From Rhabditoides inermis (Eukaryota; Nematoda; Chromadorea; Rhabditida; Rhabditidae): a DNA stretch of 64,000 bases. The translations under genes were made by a program, and so were the position numbers. Of the stretch, positions 58,017 through 64,000 are shown in pieces; the first letter of the stretch is position 1; each line of letters begins with the position of its first letter. The stretch is taken from the NCBI GenBank assembly GCA_963966185.1, contig CAWZYM010000105.1:244501-308500 (forward strand). The letters run 5' to 3'. Under the pieces are notes generated by a model. It made no database searches. It was not told where the DNA came from and worked only from the letters and a program-made list of their open reading frames with translations.

Positions 58017-61000
58017 AGACTTACCTCTCTCTCCCCTCTCACACTCTGTCTCCCCCGCTGCCGCGCCTCTCACCCTGCATCTGCCTCTTCCTCTCCTGCC
58101 TCTCTCTCCCCTCTCACACTCTGTCTCCCCCGCTGCCGCGCCTTTCACCCTGCATCTGCCTCTTCCTCTCCTGCCTCTCTCTCCCCTCTCACACTCTGTC
58201 TCCCCCGCTGCCGCGCCTTTCACCCTGCATCTGCCTCTTCCTCTCCTGCCTCTCTCTCCCTCTCACTCTGTCTCCCCCGCTGCCGCGCCTCTCACCCTGC
58301 ATCTGCCTCTTCCTCTCTTGCCTCTCTCTCCCCTCTCATACTCTGTCTCCCCCGCTGCCGCGCCTCTCACCCTGCATCTGCCTCTTCCTCTCCTGCCTCT
58401 CTCTCCCCTCTCACACTCTGTCTCCCCCGCTGCCGCGCCTCTCACCCTGCATCTGCCTCTTCCTCTCCTGCCTCTCTCTCCCCTCTCACACTCTGTCTCC
58501 CCCGCTGCCGCGCCTCTCACCCTGCATCTGCCTCTTCCTCTCCTGTCTCTCTCTCTCCCACTCACTCTATCTCCCCCGCTGCCGCGCCTCTCACCCTGCA
58601 TCTGCCTCTTCCTCTCCTGCCTCTTTCTCTCCATCTCACTCTGTCTCCCCCGCTGCCGCGCCTTTCACCCTGCATCTGCCTCTTCCTCTCCTGCCTCTCT
58701 CTCCCTCTCACTCTGTCTCCCCCGCTGCCGCGCCTCTCACCCTGCATCTGCCTCTTCCTCTCTTACCTCTCTCTCCCCTCTCACACTCTGTCTCCCCCGC
58801 TGCCGCGCCTCTCACCCTGCATCTGCTTCTTCCTCTCCTGCCTCTCTCTCCCTTCTCACACTCTGTCTCCCCCGCTGCAGCGCCTTTCACCCTGCATCTG
58901 CCTCTTCCTCTCCTGCCTCTCTCTCCCTCTCACTCTGTCTCCCCCGCTGCCGCGCCTCTCACCCTGCATCTGCCTCTTCCTCTCTTACCTCTCTCTCCCC
59001 TCTCACACTCTGTCTCCCCCGCTGCCGCGCCTTTCACCCTGCATCTGCCTCTTCCTCTCCTGCCTCTCTCTCCCTCTCACTCTGTCTCCCCCGCTGCCGC
59101 GCCTCTCACCCTGCATCTGCCTCTTCCTCTCTTACCTCTCTCTCCCCTCTCACACTCTGTCTCCCCCGCTGCCGCGCCTCTCACCCTGCATCTGCCTCTT
59201 CCTCTCCTGCCTCTCTCTCCCCTCTCACACTCTGTCTCCCCCGCTGCCGCGCCTTTCACCCTGCATCTGCCTCTTCCTCTCCTGTCCCTCTCTCCCTCTC
59301 ACTCTGTCTCCCCCGCTGCCGCGCCTCTCACCCTGCATCTGCCTCTTCCTCTCTTACCTCTCTCTCCCCTCTCACACTCTGTCTCCCCCGCTGCCGCGCC
59401 TTTCACCCTGCATCTGCCTCTTCCTCTCCTGCCTCTCTCTCCCTCTCACTCTGTCTCCCCCGCTGCCGCGCCTCTCACCCTGCATCTGCCTCTTCCTCTC
59501 TTACCTCTCTCTCCCCTCTCACACTCTGTCTCCCCCGCTGCCGCGCCTCTCACCCTGCATCTGCCTCTTCCTCTCCTGCCTCTCTCTCCCCTCTCACACT
59601 CTGTCTCCCCCGCTGCCGCGCCTTTCACCCTGCATCTGCCTCTTCCTCTCCTGCCTCTCTCTCCCCTCTCACACTCTGTCTCCCCCGCTGCCGCGCCTTT
59701 CACCCTGCATCTGCCTCTTCCTCTCCTGCCTCTCTCTCCCTCTCACTCTGTCTCCCCCGCTGCCGCGCCTCTCACCCTGCATCTGCCTCTTCCTCTCTTG
59801 CCTCTCTCTCCCCTCTCATACTCTGTCTCCCCCGCTGCCGCGCCTCTCACCCTGCATCTGCCTCTTCCTCTCCTGCCTCTCTCTCCCCTCTCACACTCTG
59901 TCTCCCCCGCTGCCGCGCCTCTCACCCTGCATCTGCCTCTTCCTCTCCTGTCTCTCTCTCTTCCTCTCACTCTGTCTCCCCCGCTGCCGCGCCTCTCACC
60001 CTGCATCTGCCTCTTCCTCTCCTGTCTCTCTCTCTCCCTCTCACTCTGTCTCCCCCGCTGCCGCGCCTCTCACCCTGCATCTGCCTCTTCCTCTCTTACC
60101 TCTCTCTCCCCCCTCACACTCTGTCTCCCCCGCTGCCGCGCCTCTCACCCTGCATCTGCCTCTTCCTCTCCTGCCTCTCTCTCCCCTCTCACACTCTGTC
60201 TCCCCCGCTGCCGCGCCTTTCACCCTGCATCTGCCTCTTCCTCTCCTGCCTCTCTCTCCCCTCTCACACTCTGTCTCCCCCGCTGCCGCGCCTTTCACCC
60301 TGCATCTGCCTCTTCCTCTCCTGCCTCTCTCTCCCTCTCACTCTGTCTCCCCCGCTGCCGCGCCTCTCACCCTGCATCTGCCTCTTCCTCTCTTGCCTCT
60401 CTCTCCCCTCTCATACTCTGTCTCCCCCGCTGCCGCGCCTCTCACCCTGCATCTGCCTCTTCCTCTCCTGCCTCTCTCTCCCCTCTCACACTCTGTCTCC
60501 CCCGCTGCCGCGCCTCTCACCCTGCATCTGCCTCTTCCTCTCCTGCCTCTCTCTCCCCTCTCACACTCTGTCTCCCCCGCTGCCGCGCCTCTCACCCTGC
60601 ATCTGCCTCTTCCTCTCCTGTCTCTCTCTCCCACTCACTCTATCTCCCCCGCTGCCGCGCCTCTCACCCTGCATCTGCCTCTTCCTCTCCTGCCTCTTTC
60701 TCTCCATCTCACTCTGTCTCCCCCGCTGCCGCGCCTTTCACCCTGCATCTGCCTCTTCCTCTCCTGCCTCTCTCTCCCTCTCACTCTGTCTCCCCCGCTG
60801 CCGCGCCTCTCACCCTGCATCTGCCTCTTCCTCTCTTACCTCTCTCTCCCCTCTCACACTCTGTCTCCCCCGCTGCCGCGCCTCTCACCCTGCATCTGCC
60901 TCTTCCTCTCCTGCCTCTCTCTCCCCTCTCACACTCTGTCTCCCCCGCTGCCGCGCCTTTCACCCTGCATCTGCCTCTTCCTCTCCTGCCTCTCTCTCCC

Positions 61001-64000
61001 TCTCACTCTGTCTCCCCCGCTGCCGCGCCTCTCACCCTGCATCTGCCTCTTCCTCTCTTACCTCTCTCTCCCCTCTCACACTCTGTCTCCCCCGCTGCCG
61101 CGCCTTTCACCCTGCATCTGCCTCTTCCTCTCCTGCCTCTCTCTCCCTCTCACTCTGTCTCCCCCGCTGCCGCGCCTCTCACCCTGCATCTGCCTCTTCC
61201 TCTCTTACCTCTCTCTCCCCTCTCACACTCTGTCTCCCCCGCTGCCGCGCCTCTCACCCTGCATCTGCCTCTTCCTCTCCTGCCTCTCTCTCCCCTCTCA
61301 CACTCTGTCTCCCCCGCTGCCGCGCCTTTCACCCTGCATCTGCCTCTTCCTCTCCTGCCTCTCTCTCCCCTCTCACACTCTGTCTCCCCCGCTGCCGCGC
61401 CTTTCACCCTGCATCTGCCTCTTCCTCTCCTGCCTCTCTCTCCCTCTCACTCTGTCTCCCCCGCTGCCGCGCCTCTCACCCTGCATCTGCCTCTTCATCT
61501 CTTGCCTCTCTCTCCCCTCTCATACTCTGTCTCCCCCGCTGCCGCGCCTCTCACCCTGCATCTGCCTCTTCCTCTCCTGCCTCTCTCTCCCCTCTCACAC
61601 TCTGTCTCCCCCGCTGCCGCGCCTCTCACCCTGCATCTGCCTCTTCCTCTCCTGTCTCTCTCTCTCCCTCTCACTATGTCTCCCCCGCTGCCGCGCCTCT
61701 CACCCTGCATCTGCCTCTTCCTCTCCTGTCTCTCTCTCTCCCTCTCACTCTGTCTCCCCCGCTGCCGCGCCTCTCACCCTGCATCTGCCTCTTCCTCTCC
61801 TGTCTCTCTCTCTCCCTCTCACTCTGTCTCCCCCGCTGCCGCGCCTCTCACCCTGCATCTGCCTCTTCCTCTCCTGTCTCTCTCCCTCCCTCTCACTCTG
61901 TCTCCCCCGCTGCCGCGCCTCTCACCCTGCATCTGCCTCTTCCTCTCCTGTCTCTCTCCCTCCCTCTCACTCTGTCTCCCCCGCTGCCGCGCTTCTCACC
62001 CTGCATCTGCCTCTTCCTCTCCTGTCTCTCTCTCTCCCTCTCACTCTGTCTCCCCCGCTGCCGCGCCTCTCACCCTGCATCTGCCTCTTCCTCTCCTGTC
62101 TCTCTCTCTCCCTCTCACTCTGTCTCCCCCGCTGCCGCGCCTCTCACCCTGCATCTGCCTCTTCCTCTCCTGTCTCTCTCTCTCCCTCTCACTCTGTCTC
62201 CCCCGCTGCCGCGCCTCTCACCCTGCATCTGCCTCTTCCTCTCCTGTCTCTCTCCCTCCCTCTCACTCTGTCTCCCCCGCTGCCGCGCCTCTCACCCTGC
62301 ATCTGCCTCTTCCTCTCCTGTCTCTTTCTCTCTCCCTCTCACTCTGTCTCCCCCGCTGCCGCGCCTCTCACCCTGCATCTGCCTTTTCCTCTCCTGCCTC
62401 TCCCTCCCTCTCACTCTGTCTCCCCCGCTGCCGCTTCTCACCCTGCATCTGCCTCTTCCTCTCCTGTCTCTCTCCCTCCCTCTCACTCTGTCTCCCCCGC
62501 TGCCGCGTCTCTCACCCTGCATCTGCCTCTTCCTCTCCTGTCTCTCTCCCTCTCTCTCACTCTGTCTCCCCCGCTGCCGCGCCTCTCACCCTGCATCTGC
62601 CTCTTCCTCTCCTGCCTCTCCCTCCCTCTCACTCTGTCTCCCCCGCTGCCGCGCCTCTCACCCTGCATCTGCTTCTCCCTCTCCTGCTTCTCTCTCTCTC
62701 TCTCTCTCTCTCTCCTGCCTCTCTCTCCCTCTCACTCTGTCTTCCCCGCTGCCGCGCCTCTCACCCTGCATCTGCCTCTTCCTCTCCTGCCTATCTCTCC
62801 CTCTCACTCTGTCTCCCCCGCTGCCGCGCTTCTCACCCTGCATCTGCCTCTCTCTCTCCTGCTTCTCTCTCTCTCTCTCTCCTGCCTCTCTCTCTCTCTC
62901 CCTCCCCCCTCTCTCACACTCTGTCTCCCCCGCTGCAGCGCCTCTCACCCTGCATCTGCCTCTTCCTCTCCTGCCTCTTTCTCTCCATCTCACTCTGTCT
63001 CCCCCGCTGCCGCGCCTTTCACCCTGCATCTGCCTCTTCCTCTCCTGCCTCTCTCTCCCTCTCACTCTGTCTCCCCCGCTGCCGCGCCTCTCACCCTGCA
63101 TCTGCCTCTTCCTCTCTTGCCTCTCTCTCCCCTCTCACACTCTGTCTCCCCCGCTGCCGCGCCTCTCACCCTGCATCTGCCTCTTCCTCTCCTGCCTCTC
63201 TCTCCCTCTCACTCTGTCTCCCCCGCTGCCGCGCCTCTCACCCTGCATCTGCCTCTTCCTCTCCTGTCTCTCTCTCTCCCTCTCACTCTGTCTCCCCCGC
63301 TGCCGCGCCTCTCACCCTGCATCTGCCTCTTCCTCTCCTGCCTCTCTCTCCCCTCTCACACTCTGTCTCCCCCGCTGCCGCGCCTTTCACCCTGCATCTG
63401 CCTCTTCCTCTCCTGCCTCTCTCTCCCTCTCACTCTGTCTCCCCCGCCGCCGCGCCTCTCACCCTGCATCTGCCTCTTCCTCTCTTGCCTCTCTCTCCCC
63501 TCTCATACTCTGTCTCCCCCGCTGCCGCGCCTCTCACCCTGCATCTGCCTCTTCCTCTCCTGCCTCTCTCTCCCCTCTCACACTCTGTCTCCCCCGCTGC
63601 CGCGCCTCTCACCCTGCATCTGCCTCTTCCTCTCCTGTCTCTCTCTCTCCCACTCACTCTATCTCCCCCGCTGCCGCGCCTCTCACCCTGCATCTGCCTC
63701 TTCCTCTCCTGTCTCTCTCTCTCCCTCTCACTCTGTCTCCCCCGCTGCCGCGCCTCTCACCCTGCATCTGCTTCTCCCTCTCCTGCATCTCTCTCCCCTC
63801 TCACACTCTGTCTCCCCCGCTGCCGCGCCTCTCACCCTGCATCTGCCTCTTCCTCTCCTGCCTCTCTCTCCCCTCTCACACTCTGTCTCCCCCGCTGCCG
63901 CGCCTATCACCCTGCATCTGCCTCTTCCTCTCTTGCCTCTCTCTCCCCTCTCACACTCTGTCTCCCCCGCTGCCGCGCCTTTCACCCTGCATCTGCCTCT
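58017..64000. repeat. 72-75-bp satellite array, block 2 (about 80 units, continues past the window)
   Basis: Same unit as block 1. The CCTTTCACCCTGCAT and CTCTTACCTCTCTCTCCCCT variants are much more common on this side. The rare CACTCACTCTATCTCCCCC unit at about 58558, 60630 and 63652 recurs at 2-3 kb spacing. It runs to the last base. Confidence 0.97.

Overview
This window is animal nuclear DNA. Most introns are short (about 45-150 bp), exons are small (about 40-250 bp), and 3' splice sites end in a strong TTTCAG-like signal. Four start codons sit 0-2 nt after such a 3' splice signal and a fifth sits about 50 nt after one. That is the usual look of spliced-leader trans-splicing. Together with a DEX-1-type gene (two nidogen domains, EGF modules, one membrane span), a nematode is the most likely source; this is inference, not proof. 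All gene models below were assembled by hand from splice sites and reading phase.

Layout. 1-3165 (-): glucosylceramidase (GBA) gene in 16 exons, its 3' end outside the window, with a tRNA-Thr(CGU) gene in one intron. 3166-7615: intergenic. 7616-16528 (+): a 32-exon dex-1/SNED1-like membrane protein of 1093 aa, followed by a poly(A) signal. 16870-19559: low-complexity spacer. 19560-24092 (+): a 13-exon alpha-arrestin of 426 aa, tail-to-tail with UTP11. 24242-25999 (-): UTP11, an SSU-processome protein, 254 aa in 9 exons. 26348-28120 (-): an unrecognised secreted protein of 236 aa in 6 exons. 28650-33994 (-): a cation diffusion facilitator (Mn type by its DxxxD/DxxxD signature), 507 aa in 17 exons. 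These last three lie head-to-tail on one strand. 35788-35912 and 47146-47207 (+) are two isolated candidate exons. 38177-39348 (-) is an unrecognised candidate gene whose exons do not all join in frame.

From 36 kb on, the window is repeat-dominated: a 108-bp minisatellite, a perfect foldback element, a tandemly duplicated 1.18-kb repeat, a 205-235-bp satellite with GA tracts, a 2.6-kb terminal-inverted-repeat element holding two inverted foldback elements and tRNA-derived sequences, and a huge 72-75-bp pyrimidine-strand satellite (47.2-64 kb, running off the end). A 5'-truncated CR1/Jockey-type LINE with an open reverse-transcriptase frame interrupts that satellite.

Two genome-wide habits stand out. 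(CT)n/(GA)n tracts fill many introns and often lie in opposite orientation on either side of an exon. The palindrome TGACGTCA occurs 13 times, nearly always inside short introns close to splice sites. The window shows housekeeping and cell-surface genes (lysosomal lipid breakdown, ribosome assembly, metal transport, membrane-protein trafficking, extracellular matrix anchoring) with no sign of a shared pathway.
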